Below are positions 47,064 to 55,610 of a stretch of 64,000 nucleotides of DNA, piece by piece. Position numbers and translations under genes: made by a program. The notes under the pieces are model-generated. The model had not been told where the DNA came from, ran no database searches, and worked only from the letters and a program-made list of their open reading frames with translations. Origin of the DNA: Dyadobacter subterraneus (GTDB taxonomy: Bacteria > Bacteroidota > Bacteroidia > Cytophagales > Spirosomataceae); the NCBI RefSeq assembly GCF_015221875.1, contig NZ_JACYGY010000002.1:355573-419572 (forward strand). Reading direction: 5' to 3'. Every line of letters begins with the position of its first letter. The first letter of the stretch is position 1.

Positions 47064-47140
47064 AAAATTTCAATATTTTCCGAAATGCTACGTTTAGCAC
47101 ATTCGCGTGAGAAATTATTCTCACCTTTAACAACAGCCAA

Positions 47141-47190
47141 AAGCGACCAGCGAAAAGGGCTTCAAAATGAATGTTTTTCGCTGATCGCTT
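47141..47190 (-). other. Long hairpin between tRNA-Gly and tRNA-Thr
   Basis: 16-base arms AAGCGACCAGCGAAAA and TTTTCGCTGATCGCTT with one mismatch and an 18-base loop, then TTTT on the minus strand. It could be a partial terminator or an RNase processing site. A smaller stem (GTGAGAA/TTCTCAC, 47107-47124) follows in the same spacer. Confidence 0.6.
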
Positions 47191-47207
47191 ACGGTGTCTT
47201 AAAATTG

Positions 47208-47280
47208 AGCGGAAGACGAGGTTCGAACTCGCGACCTATAGCTTGGAAGGCTATCGCTCTACCAGCTGAGCTACTTCCGC
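47208..47280 (-). tRNA. tRNA-Gly (anticodon TCC)
   Basis: A 73-base cloverleaf on the minus strand. The acceptor GCGGAAG pairs with CTTCCGC, the anticodon stem ATAGC/GCTAT has loop CTTCCAA and anticodon TCC, the T-loop is TTCGAAC, and the discriminator is T. Confidence 0.96.
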
Positions 47281-47337
47281 ATTGTTTTGTGCCTTTCTTT
47301 ATTCTGGTAATTATAAAGAAAACTCTGGCTCAAACTG

Positions 47338-47420
47338 TGGGGGCGGATGGATTCGAACCACCGTAGGCGTACACCAGCAGATTTACAGTCTGCCCCATTT
47401 GGCCACTCTGGTACACCCCC
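47338..47420 (-). tRNA. tRNA-Tyr (anticodon GTA)
   Basis: An 83-base class II tRNA on the minus strand. The acceptor GGGGGTG pairs with CGCCCCC, the anticodon stem GCAGA/TCTGC has loop CTGTAAA and anticodon GTA, the variable arm is long as expected for Tyr, and the discriminator is A. It is the first gene of the tRNA-tuf-rpo operon. Confidence 0.96.
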
Positions 47421-47472
47421 TTTCAACATTTCAACACAACCGTGAAAACCTCTTGTCTCACTTTTGGAGCTG

Positions 47473-47503
47473 CAAAATTATGTCCTTTTTCAATACCCTG
47501 CAA
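47473..47503 (-). promoter_or_regulatory. Promoter of the tRNA-tuf-secE-rpo operon
   Basis: On the minus strand TTG (47501-47503), a 20-base spacer and TAATTTTG (47473-47480) match the Bacteroidota -33/-7 consensus. tRNA-Tyr begins 52 bases downstream. Confidence 0.75.
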
Positions 47504-47585
47504 CTTATTTGGAAAAATATTTTCAAAAAAATCTAGTGCCTGCCAGAAAGACAATTCTAGCAGGCACTAAATCAAGAGGTTATAA

Positions 47586-48704
47586 TCAAAATAATTTTAT
47601 CCCAAAACTTAACATTTTTACCGCAGGGCCTCGATTTGTTTCATAAAGATTGTTCAAATCATAGTTTACGAACAAATCCGGAAATCTTCGAATACCTAAT
47701 TCAAAGCCAAGTCCATATCTGAGATCGTTGACAAAAAAGTTGGTTCGATTGAATTTCTTGTCCTTACTTCCCTCTTGAATCGTCTTGGAATAACTACCAA
47801 TACGGTATCCTCCATAGGCTCCTGCACTTACGTGTGAAATGAATGATTTACGAAAACTTATCGTAGGCATGAAACTTAGATTGACATAAGGCACGGTAAA
47901 TTTGCTTTTCTTTAAATAAACCAAATTACCGCTATCATCCTTCGCTGGTTCAAAAAAAGCCATATCCTGAGATTTTACAATTTTCATATTATCCTGAAAC
48001 ATTAAATTGTACCAGGAAAAGTCAATTCCAAAATCCAGATGGAGCCTCGCCTTTTGCCCGGTTGCCACGGTTGTCGATGCCACATACCCCAGACTAATAT
48101 ATCTTGAACCCCAAGGTTTTAAATCTGGCATTGCGTTTTCGGTTGATGGGCTGCCAGTCATCATTGGCGTATTACTTCCATAAGAATTCAGTCCCAGACT
48201 TACATTAAATCCTTTTCTTGGACTAGATCCCCAGGACGGAACATACATCTTCGCAGCTCTTCCTATCCTCTCGAAACTTCCATTAGTATCACTGTCATCG
48301 CTGGTCGTAACTGTTCCTTGCTCAATCGTTACACTCTTGTTACCATTTTTTATCCGTAGTCCTCTTCCTCCAATACGGACATAGTTTTTATCGTCACCCA
48401 AATCCGGCTTGTTTTTCAGATAATCATTCCCGCTGAATTCTTCTACAATCAGCGTGGTATCCTGCTGTGTACTATCAAGCCTCACTTTAAGATCCTTCAA
48501 AAGCGCGTTGAGATCATATTTCAGGATTTTTTCCAATTCCTTCTTATTCTCTCCGTAGATCACCATTCTGGTTTTATTACCAAAACGTACTATAATCGAA
48601 TCGTTCAGACTTCCCTTATTCAGGGAGGGTTTTACATCGTTTCCTGCCCATACTTGCGTGAGCGACAGAAGTATTACAAATAGTGCAATAAAATTAATTT
48701 TCAT
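47586..48704 (-). CDS. Outer-membrane beta-barrel protein
   Basis: A 372-residue protein with a signal peptide (1-20, ending QVWAG). Residues 20-160 are a soluble, Asp/Lys-rich part (DSTQQDTTLIVEEF, NKSVTIEQGTVTTSDDSDT). The remainder alternates short amphipathic strands typical of a porin-type barrel (YISLGYVASTT, LHLDFGIDFSWYNLMF, YVNLSFMPTISF) and ends in a Phe (MLSFGIKLF), as barrel proteins do. The family is not recognised. It is the last gene of an operon with an ECF sigma factor and a putative anti-sigma protein, so its synthesis may be stress-regulated. Confidence 0.8.
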   Translation of the reverse strand: MKINFIALFVILLSLTQVWAGNDVKPSLNKGSLNDSIIVRFGNKTRMVIYGENKKELEKILKYDLNALLKDLKVRLDSTQQDTTLIVEEFSGNDYLKNKPDLGDDKNYVRIGGRGLRIKNGNKSVTIEQGTVTTSDDSDTNGSFERIGRAAKMYVPSWGSSPRKGFNVSLGLNSYGSNTPMMTGSPSTENAMPDLKPWGSRYISLGYVASTTVATGQKARLHLDFGIDFSWYNLMFQDNMKIVKSQDMAFFEPAKDDSGNLVYLKKSKFTVPYVNLSFMPTISFRKSFISHVSAGAYGGYRIGSYSKTIQEGSKDKKFNRTNFFVNDLRYGLGFELGIRRFPDLFVNYDLNNLYETNRGPAVKMLSFGIKLF

Positions 48705-48722
48705 GGCTAATAGGCGTTACCG

Positions 48723-49544
48723 TTAATTTTTTCTTTCACCTTTTCCTGATCCTTTTTCATCGTTAGTGTTAGGTCGGTCATCTACTCTTGCAAGAATATT
48801 TTTTGGATTAAAACCAACATCGTCCCAATCAACCGGTTCAGCTTCACGAACATTTTTCAGCTGACGGAAAACTCTGGCTAAACGCGATGGTTTCTTATCT
48901 TTAAATTCATTTTTAGGCTCTTCAATCTCGACCAAAATTGTACGGTCAGCCTTTTTATCTTCAACTTTGGCAACTTCAACCGGCTTAATGTTAATCTTTT
49001 CAGTAGCAGGTGCTTGCTGTGTTTCAATTTTATTTGCTTTGATCTCTTCAGGTTTTTCGGAGCGAATAACTGCAACCTGTATCACATCAGCATTAATGCT
49101 TCTTTCAACTGCCGATTTTGTTTCCTGATACTGATCTTTCTTCTTTACCTCCCGGATTTTCGGATCTTTTTGAACCTTTGAATTTTGTGCAATTCGGACA
49201 GAAGAATCATTTGCCGGAACATCAGCTTTTTCTGCTATCTGATCAATAGTTTCAGGTACCTGCGGAATATCTACTGGTTTAGTTTCCGGTATTGTTTTCT
49301 CAACTCTTGCCATCTCCGTCTGATTTGACAATTTTTCAGAAGTATCATTTTGGTTTTGCCATACCACATATCCGGAAATCAAAGCCATACTTACACTCGC
49401 AGCAGCATACCAAACCCAGGCGGCTATTCGTCGCGATTTATTTTTTTGTCCCTGCTGTATCCGTTCCCACGCCAGCTCCGAAGGCTGTCTTTCCAACGAA
49501 GCAAGTCTCTTTTTAAAAAGATCATCAACTGGATGTTTTTTCAT
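48723..49544 (-). CDS. Putative membrane anti-sigma factor
   Basis: A 273-residue protein with a short cytoplasmic N-terminus, one transmembrane helix (about 40-63, AAWVWYAAASVSMALISGYV) and a long charged C-terminal part rich in Lys, Glu and Val-Pro. The N-terminal DDLFKKRLASLERQPSELAW is a motif I associate with proteins encoded next to ECF sigma genes in Bacteroidota. No HxxxCxxC zinc anti-sigma motif is seen. It overlaps the sigma gene by 20 bases, which argues strongly for functional coupling; the anti-sigma role itself is inferred. Confidence 0.72.
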   Translation of the reverse strand: MKKHPVDDLFKKRLASLERQPSELAWERIQQGQKNKSRRIAAWVWYAAASVSMALISGYVVWQNQNDTSEKLSNQTEMARVEKTIPETKPVDIPQVPETIDQIAEKADVPANDSSVRIAQNSKVQKDPKIREVKKKDQYQETKSAVERSINADVIQVAVIRSEKPEEIKANKIETQQAPATEKINIKPVEVAKVEDKKADRTILVEIEEPKNEFKDKKPSRLARVFRQLKNVREAEPVDWDDVGFNPKNILARVDDRPNTNDEKGSGKGERKN

Positions 49545-50115
49545 ATTTTAGTTTTTTTTTAGAATCATTTTCCCATTCTCCAACCATCTTTTGCAATAAT
49601 GCACGTGCCCGGTGAAGCTGGGATTTCGATGTACTTTCTGTAATTCCTAATGCCTCCGCAATTTCACTGTGAGAATAACCTTCAATCGCATACAAATTGA
49701 AAACGGTTTTGTATCCCACTGGCAATTGCTCAATTAAATCCAGTAATTCCTGCGTTTCAAGATGCTGATCAGCATAATTATAGTCAGGAATATTAGCAGC
49801 CTCGTCAGACAAAATATCCTCAGGCATATTCCTTTTCTTCCGCAATAAACCAAGCGCCTCATTCACCATTATTCGCCTCATCCATCCCTCAAAACTTCCC
49901 TCACTATTAAATTGGTCAATCTTACCAAACACTTTCAAAAACCCCTCAACCATCACATCCTCTGCCGTCATTTCATCACCCACATACCGGAAGCATACGC
50001 CCAGCATACGTGGACCGTATTTTTCGTACACCTGTCTCTGCGCCTTTGCATCTCCATGCTTAAGGGCTTTGACGAGTTGTGCCTCCTGATTGAAAAATGA
50101 TAAAATTCGACCCAT
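49525..50115 (-). CDS. ECF-type RNA polymerase sigma factor
   Basis: A 196-residue group IV sigma factor. Region 2 (about 10-80) has VYEKYGPRMLGVCFRYVGDE followed by TAEDVMVEGFLKVFGKIDQF, EGWMRRIMVNEALGLLRKKR. Region 4 (about 125-180) has QLPVGYKTVFNLYAIEGYSH with SEIAEALGITESTSKSQLHR. It is the first gene of a three-gene operon with a putative anti-sigma protein (20-base overlap) and a beta-barrel protein, suggesting envelope-stress control. The divergent gene is murI, 265 bases away. Confidence 0.94.
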   Translation of the reverse strand: MGRILSFFNQEAQLVKALKHGDAKAQRQVYEKYGPRMLGVCFRYVGDEMTAEDVMVEGFLKVFGKIDQFNSEGSFEGWMRRIMVNEALGLLRKKRNMPEDILSDEAANIPDYNYADQHLETQELLDLIEQLPVGYKTVFNLYAIEGYSHSEIAEALGITESTSKSQLHRARALLQKMVGEWENDSKKKLKYEKTSS

Positions 50116-50380
50116 TCCTAATGTTGTTTCAATAGTAAGATGTTAAAAGGTATCCCAGAGGTTGCATGTGACTATCAGGTTTTTACAAATATTTATGAGT
50201 TTTTGGTATTTTATTATTTGAATACAAACCAGCAACAGGTTAAGTGTTTGATTTTCAATATTTTAATAAACTAATAATTTTCAATAATATTTCCATGAAT
50301 AATAATTTTTCAATTCAAAAGGAATATTTCAAACGTTCATTTAGCTTTATGGCATTATAGTACAATATCAGATTAACCAA

Positions 50381-51190
50381 ATGCTTGACTCATCAGCTCC
50401 TATCGGAATATTTGACAGTGGTATTGGCGGCATGACCGTCGCCAGTGCGGTAACGCGTCTTTTGCCGAATGAAAATACCATTTATTTTGGAGATACTGCT
50501 CATTTGCCTTACGGCGATAAATCCACTGCATCAATTCAGGCATATTCAATCAAAATCTGCAATATGCTTTTGCAGCAGAATTGTAAATTAATTTTGATAG
50601 CCTGTAATTCTGCTTCCGCGGCGGCTTTTGAACTTGTACGGGAATATGTGGGAAGTAAGGCAAAAGTATTGAATGTGATTGATCCAGTTGTGGATTATAT
50701 TAAAGAACATTATGACGGTAAGACGGTTGGACTTATTGGTACCAAACAAACTGTTTTATCCAATGTTTATAAGAAAAAAGTAGATGCTCTGGATAAAAAT
50801 ATTCATCTGAAATCATTGGCAACTCCGTTACTCGCACCGATGATTGAAGAAGGTTTTTTTGATAATAATATCAGTGAAAGTATTATTGACAGCTATCTTT
50901 CCGATCCGTCTTTGGATGCAATTGAAGCGTTAATTCTGGGTTGTACGCATTATCCTCTGATCAAAAATCAGATTTGTAAATATTACGAAAATGATGTTGA
51001 GATCCTTGATACTTCTGAAATCGTGGCGCATTCACTCAGGGCTTGGCTGGAACAACATTATCTGGTGAATGAAAAAGGGACAGGAAAACGTCAGTTTTAT
51101 GTTTCTGATTATACGCTTTCTTTTGAGCAGTCAACCAATATTTTCTTTGGCCAGCAAATTCAGCTGGAACACTATCCGCTTTGGGAGTAA
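50381..51190 (+). CDS. murI: Glutamate racemase
   Basis: A 269-residue cytoplasmic enzyme making D-glutamate for peptidoglycan. Both catalytic cysteines are present, C75 in LIACNSASAAAFE and C188 in ILGCTHYPLI, as is the N-terminal GIFDSGIGGMTV with its Asp-Ser pair. The length is normal. It is a single gene, convergent with the GH106-like gene beyond an inverted-repeat element. Confidence 0.96.
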   Translation: MLDSSAPIGIFDSGIGGMTVASAVTRLLPNENTIYFGDTAHLPYGDKSTASIQAYSIKICNMLLQQNCKLILIACNSASAAAFELVREYVGSKAKVLNVIDPVVDYIKEHYDGKTVGLIGTKQTVLSNVYKKKVDALDKNIHLKSLATPLLAPMIEEGFFDNNISESIIDSYLSDPSLDAIEALILGCTHYPLIKNQICKYYENDVEILDTSEIVAHSLRAWLEQHYLVNEKGTGKRQFYVSDYTLSFEQSTNIFFGQQIQLEHYPLWE

Positions 51191-51205
51191 CCATCGCAGA
51201 AATCC

Positions 51206-51406
51206 AGGAGACTCCGATGGAGTCACAGCTAACGTTAGAATTCTATTGCTATAAACAGGATGCTCCAATGGAGCAATAATATCGCTTGAAGGCAATTGAT
51301 ATTAAATTTCTGTTTATTATTCTCGAATTGCAACCACAGCGTGGCTTCCTGTTTATAGTAAAAACCTAGATATTCCTGATATTGGCTCCATCGGAGCCTC
51401 CTAGGC
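51206..51406. repeat. Inverted-repeat element between murI and the GH106-like gene
   Basis: The left part (from about 51206) and the reverse complement of the right part (to about 51406) share AGGAGxCTCCGATGGAGxCA and, about 35 bases further in, CTATAAACAGGAxGC. Each arm carries small palindromes: GACTCC-GAT-GGAGTC (51210-51224), TGCTCC-AAT-GGAGCA (51261-51275), CCAC-AGC-GTGG (51334-51344) and GGCTCC-ATC-GGAGCC (51384-51398). It resembles a REP/MITE-like element and has no open frame of interest. Confidence 0.65.
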
Positions 51407-51435
51407 ATATTAACAAAAACTCATTCGGACAATCT

Positions 51436-53961
51436 TCAATATAAAAATCTCACCGGACCCAACAATCCTGACGGCATTGGCTGCCAGCCCGCAGCATCAA
51501 ATTTCTTGTACGTTATGTCAACGATATTGATGTCGTAGAATTTCTTCCAGTCAGGTGCCTTTTTATCTCTCAAACGCATAAAATTTGCTGAAAGGTTGGT
51601 TACCTCTATTTCGAGTTTGTTTCCCTTTTCCTTTAACAATTCTGGAATAATTTTCAATTGAAAAGGAATTGACCAGGCAATGCCAACATCTTTTCCATTC
51701 AATTTCACAGCAGCTACTTCCCGGACATCACCCAAGTCCAGTGCTATCATTTTTGATGCAACAATTTCAGCATTTAAATCAAAGGAAACCGTGTAACGTG
51801 CAGTTCCCGAGAAATAACGCGCCGTATCAGAAAGCGTAACCCACGAAGCAGGTTTAAGAAGTTTTCCCGAAGCCGGAATTGAAGGTCTGCCTTTCAAAAA
51901 ATCAACTTTCCAGGTTCCTGCGACTTGCAGTTGTTTTGTAGAAATAAAAACAGTAACTGATTCGCCGCTATTAGTTGATTCCCTTAGAAAACAAGATTGA
52001 CCAGGTTTTAAAGAAAGAAAAATTTCATTGGTGTTATTTTCATTACGATGAGGCAAATTAACAGATGTATTTGTGAGCGGATCATACTGTTCAACTCGCG
52101 CTGTCAGTTTCCCGGGACTTATCCAACCTTCCTGAAAAGTGTTACCAACATTAGCTACAAAATATACAGGTTTGCCATATTGAGATTTTCTTATGAATGT
52201 CAATCCAAGTTTCGCCCATTTTTCCTGGACAACACCCTGTTTAATCAACGCTGCTTCCCAATCTTTCTCAACCAATACATTTCGTTTCAGACTGGTTAAT
52301 TCTTCAAGTTTTGAATCAAACAACTTTTGTCTTGTCTCATTACTATTGTAGCCGGTTATTTTGTTAGGAACATGGTCTGCAAAAACAATTTTTGCTCCGT
52401 TCCTGGCCAATTTTAAAAGCTGCGAAAGAGTTTCATCCGGCATATAGGTTGAAGGCGGAATAATGATGGTTTTATAAACCGAGGAACCAGAGCTCAGATT
52501 TCCGTCTTTATCCACAGATAATCTGGTTAACTGACGGTCCGAAATGTAATCAAAAGTATATCCCTCCTTCCAAAGCTTGGTTGTCAGCTGACCAAACGGT
52601 AATTGTAACAACCAACGATCTACATGATGTACTTCTAAAAGATGTACTCCACCAGCAGATTTCGCCGGCGTTGACCACAGGTCATGGATTGGAAAATAGA
52701 CGAGAATATCATTGTCAGGTTTACTTTCCTGCAACAACGTCTGACAGCGCTCTACATATTGATTTAATAAATAAAAATGCTCAGCGAAATGTGAGGACGG
52801 CCCAAAATTGGTTGAAGCGTAAAATAGCCATCCCGGATATGTTTCTGCAACCGGGGAGTAAGTCGTGCCGTGATAAAAAATATGATTAATTCCGGCCGTA
52901 AATAATTCATCAATCTGCGGCTTGACCTGCGATAAAGAAACCTTAAAATGATTGGCAAGCCAGGTTCCTGTTTCAGAACTTACAAGTTTTTTTCCGGAGA
53001 AATCAGCCGCCGAAGATGCAAACTTCATTGCAAGCGGATTTGGCGTGCCAAATTGTTTTTCAGAATAATCCGGATCAACTCTCAATCCTGGAATTGGAAA
53101 TCTGCTGGTTCCGAAAGATTCTGTCTCGGGAATGTCTGCTTCGTCATATAAGTCCAGCAGATTTCCAGGAGAGCCGTGCGCCTGATATCTTGTTAAAAAT
53201 CCCTTTTCCTTGCTCCATTGCGTCCAGATATGGGCATAACGCTCACGCAGTAATTCAGCCAAAGTCTGGTGGTAATCTATTTTTACCAAAACCGATTCCG
53301 GTTTTCCTGAACTGTCTGTTAAAAGTTCGGGAATGTCTTGCAATGAATAACCTCGTCGAGCTTTAAATTCTTTCAAAAAATCATCCGTCCAATTAGCTCC
53401 ATAAGCTTCATACGAATCCATATACATCGACCGGGGTTTTTCCTTGGCGTGAACAAAGGCAGCCTCAAATCTTAAAAGATAATTTGACATTGCCGTTGGA
53501 TGGAATGGATCAAATACTAAACCTTCTCCACCAGGAGCAGCGCGTTTTACCTCTTGCTTAGTTGGCACCACAACCCATTTATTATCCTTGAAACTAATGG
53601 TTTTGGCGCCCATTTGTTTACTGACATTCGGACCACCGAATGGCCAACCCGTTCCCGTCGTCATATCCACACCAAGTCCAAGACGCTTTCCTTCCGATAC
53701 CGTATGCTGCATCACATCAAGCCAGTGATCCGTCAAAAATGGAATAAAATCAGATTCATAACCTTTCACGCCATAGATTGGTATGATGTGAACTCCCCCC
53801 AAACCCGATTTCGCAAATTGTTCCAGTTGTGCGCTGATATCCTCCCGCGTGACTGCACTTCCCATCCACCACCAATAAGTCCAGGGCTTGGCCGTAGAAA
53901 TGCTTTGGGCATTACCAGTTATACTAAATAATAATAAAGCCGCTAAAATAAATAAACGCAT
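51436..53961 (-). CDS. GH106-like glycosidase (alpha-L-rhamnosidase type)
   Basis: An 841-residue secreted enzyme. The ATG at 53959-53961 starts a signal peptide (MRLFILAALLLFSITGNAQ); the 23-residue extension upstream is rejected. The N-terminal barrel has PWTYWWWMGSAVTREDI, GLGGVHIIPIYG and GVDMTTGTGWPFGGP, characteristic of GH106. SSETGTWLANHF and NHIFYHGTTYSP lie further on. The C-terminal 130 residues form a GH2-like sugar-binding sandwich (RYTVSFDLNAEI, LDLGDVREVAAVKLNGKDVG). GH106 enzymes remove alpha-L-rhamnose from plant polysaccharides such as rhamnogalacturonan. No SusC/SusD pair or other pectinase is next to it. Confidence 0.85.
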   Translation of the reverse strand: MRLFILAALLLFSITGNAQSISTAKPWTYWWWMGSAVTREDISAQLEQFAKSGLGGVHIIPIYGVKGYESDFIPFLTDHWLDVMQHTVSEGKRLGLGVDMTTGTGWPFGGPNVSKQMGAKTISFKDNKWVVVPTKQEVKRAAPGGEGLVFDPFHPTAMSNYLLRFEAAFVHAKEKPRSMYMDSYEAYGANWTDDFLKEFKARRGYSLQDIPELLTDSSGKPESVLVKIDYHQTLAELLRERYAHIWTQWSKEKGFLTRYQAHGSPGNLLDLYDEADIPETESFGTSRFPIPGLRVDPDYSEKQFGTPNPLAMKFASSAADFSGKKLVSSETGTWLANHFKVSLSQVKPQIDELFTAGINHIFYHGTTYSPVAETYPGWLFYASTNFGPSSHFAEHFYLLNQYVERCQTLLQESKPDNDILVYFPIHDLWSTPAKSAGGVHLLEVHHVDRWLLQLPFGQLTTKLWKEGYTFDYISDRQLTRLSVDKDGNLSSGSSVYKTIIIPPSTYMPDETLSQLLKLARNGAKIVFADHVPNKITGYNSNETRQKLFDSKLEELTSLKRNVLVEKDWEAALIKQGVVQEKWAKLGLTFIRKSQYGKPVYFVANVGNTFQEGWISPGKLTARVEQYDPLTNTSVNLPHRNENNTNEIFLSLKPGQSCFLRESTNSGESVTVFISTKQLQVAGTWKVDFLKGRPSIPASGKLLKPASWVTLSDTARYFSGTARYTVSFDLNAEIVASKMIALDLGDVREVAAVKLNGKDVGIAWSIPFQLKIIPELLKEKGNKLEIEVTNLSANFMRLRDKKAPDWKKFYDINIVDITYKKFDAAGWQPMPSGLLGPVRFLY

Positions 53962-54072
53962 AAAAGTCTGTTTACTAATAAAGACTATAACCTGGATTTC
54001 TACACCTACCTGTACGCACTTTTTTAACAAATTATTATTTTAATCTGACAAAAAGGTTGTCGGTGAATCCAT

Positions 54073-54108
54073 AAAAAAAGGCGAAATCAGTAACGATTTC
54101 GCCTTTTT
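54073..54108 (-). terminator. Terminator of the cytochrome oxidase operon
   Basis: Perfect 14-base arms AAAAAGGCGAAATC (54075-54088) and GATTTCGCCTTTTT (54095-54108) with a 6-base loop. It is T-flanked on both strands and lies 15 bases after the last gene of the operon. Confidence 0.93.
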
Positions 54109-54123
54109 CAAAAATGATATTTT

Positions 54124-54411
54124 CTATTGACGATTCAACGCCTCACTTACTCTTGCATTGATAAATTGTCTTTCCTGCTGTGCTTTTTTACTGTTGCGGT
54201 ACCACATGTATCCAATGACAGCAACTAATAGATAAGGCATCATGAACAAATACATGATTCCGGTATTCAATCCAACACCAACATTATTCCTTCCATTCCC
54301 CATCGAGCTTTCAACCGTTCCTCTGCACATGGCGCATTGCGCCATCGCCGAAGGCATTGTAAGAATAAGAAACGCTATAAAACATCCAAAAATTACGAGA
54401 AACTTTTTCAT
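54124..54411 (-). CDS. Small exported membrane protein with a CxxC pair (oxidase operon)
   Basis: A 95-residue protein: signal peptide (1-24, ending SAMA), then at once QCAMC (C26, C29), a short Gly/Asn loop, one transmembrane helix (about 51-71, GIMYLFMMPYLLVAVIGYMW) and a charged cytoplasmic tail. The Cys pair would face the periplasm, close to the membrane. It overlaps the DUF420 gene by 4 bases at the end of the oxidase operon, two genes after the SCO-like protein. A thiol or copper-handling role in oxidase assembly is a guess from position. I do not recognise the family. Confidence 0.8.
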   Translation of the reverse strand: MKKFLVIFGCFIAFLILTMPSAMAQCAMCRGTVESSMGNGRNNVGVGLNTGIMYLFMMPYLLVAVIGYMWYRNSKKAQQERQFINARVSEALNRQ

Positions 54412-54947
54412 GTGTAATAAGGACTAATAAGTAAATAAACGATCACACCACTCACACTCACGTATAACCAAATAGGAAATGCCCATTTAACCGCTTTACG
54501 ATGTTCTGCAAGCTGATTACTGTAACCAAAATAAACGGCTCTCAATACAAACCAAACGACCACAACTGATAATACAATATGTGAGATCAAAAGGAAATAA
54601 TAAACGGGTCTGATAAATCCAGTACCTCCAAACGGCGTTGATTCATTTGAAATGTGATAAAGAATATAACAAACCAAAAAAACAGCTCCCAGAATAAAAG
54701 CCACCGTCATAATTAAACGATGGGCGCTTCTGTTATTGACCTTAATAAAATAAAAACCAAGAATCAGTAGAATAGCTGTTGCGGTATTCAACATGCCAAT
54801 AACGTGAGGCAAAACCTTTGTCCAGGGACCTAAATCTATTTTCTGACGGATCCCGATAAGAACAGCCACAGCAACAGGTATTGCAATAGCCAGTATGTTA
54901 ATTATTTTTCTGTATTTTTTGTTTTCTTCCAGCACAACAGTTGCCAT
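54408..54947 (-). CDS. DUF420 membrane protein (CtaM-like)
   Basis: A 179-residue protein with five or so transmembrane helices. Histidines sit in contexts usual for DUF420 (RSAHRLIMTVAFI, ILYHISNEST, LLISHIVLSVVVV, LAEHRKAVKWAFPIWLYVSV). DUF420/CtaM proteins are needed for heme-copper oxidase assembly in Firmicutes and occur in oxidase operons of Bacteroidota. It is two bases after the SCO gene and overlaps the small CxxC gene. Confidence 0.85.
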   Translation of the reverse strand: MATVVLEENKKYRKIINILAIAIPVAVAVLIGIRQKIDLGPWTKVLPHVIGMLNTATAILLILGFYFIKVNNRSAHRLIMTVAFILGAVFLVCYILYHISNESTPFGGTGFIRPVYYFLLISHIVLSVVVVWFVLRAVYFGYSNQLAEHRKAVKWAFPIWLYVSVSGVIVYLLISPYYT

Positions 54948-54949
54948 AA

Positions 54950-55600
54950 CTATTTGTAATTTTCCTTTTTCTCGTAATCCAAAATCTTAATTTCAGCCAT
55001 CAACCGATTGGTTTCCTCCGAATCAGATGCATTGTAGTATCCTCTGATATGCCCCTGGGCATCTATTAATACTAACTTAGTTTCCAGAGAATTAGTTTTA
55101 GATCCTGGTACTTCCGTCAGTAATTTAAGCTCAGAATCCCAGGCCTTTTTTACTTCGTCCTCTGATCCTGTCAACACTTTCCAACCGGTTGAGTTCAGCG
55201 CTTGCGGATAACTTTCTTTTGTTCCCGTCCATTTATCTGCCAGCGTAATCACATTCAGATAAGGAATTGTTTCTCTTAAAGCAAAAACACGTTCAACTTG
55301 TCCAAGAACGATTTCACATGTATTCAGACAATGTTCCGGTAAATATCCTACCACGGTCACTTGCCCTTTACCAAATTCTTCGGAAACCAATTGTCCATTT
55401 GTATTCTTCAAATGAAGAACCGGCACTTTATAAAACAACGTATCTCCATGATTAACCTCCATCTTACCGGAAGTATCACTAATCGGGAAATAGTGTTGAA
55501 GATCGTAATGATTGGTTGCAAAGAACTTTAAAAAAATAAAAATTAAAGCCGGAATTACTAATGTGATGATCAGTAACCCGGCTTTACGGAAGTTTATCAT
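54950..55600 (-). CDS. SCO1/SenC-family protein lacking the usual copper-ligand His
   Basis: A 216-residue membrane-anchored thioredoxin-fold protein (N-terminal helix AGLLIITLVIPALIFIFLKF). The CxxxC pair is present (HCLNTC). The third copper ligand, a His six residues before the LIxxxG strand in SCO proteins, is missing: the segment reads TNSLETKLVLIDAQG. Classical SCO proteins deliver copper to the CuA site of subunit II. This one may instead act as a thiol reductant or bind copper differently. It lies between coxIV and DUF420 in the oxidase operon. Confidence 0.85.
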   Translation of the reverse strand: MINFRKAGLLIITLVIPALIFIFLKFFATNHYDLQHYFPISDTSGKMEVNHGDTLFYKVPVLHLKNTNGQLVSEEFGKGQVTVVGYLPEHCLNTCEIVLGQVERVFALRETIPYLNVITLADKWTGTKESYPQALNSTGWKVLTGSEDEVKKAWDSELKLLTEVPGSKTNSLETKLVLIDAQGHIRGYYNASDSEETNRLMAEIKILDYEKKENYK

Positions 55601-55610
55601 AACGTATTAT

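Noticed and set aside
47085..47366. Plus-strand open frames across tRNA-Gly and tRNA-Tyr
   Set aside because: Antisense reading of tRNA genes; no independent coding signal.
53962..54030. 23-residue extension of the GH106-like protein
   Set aside because: The downstream ATG begins a standard signal peptide; the extension would bury it.
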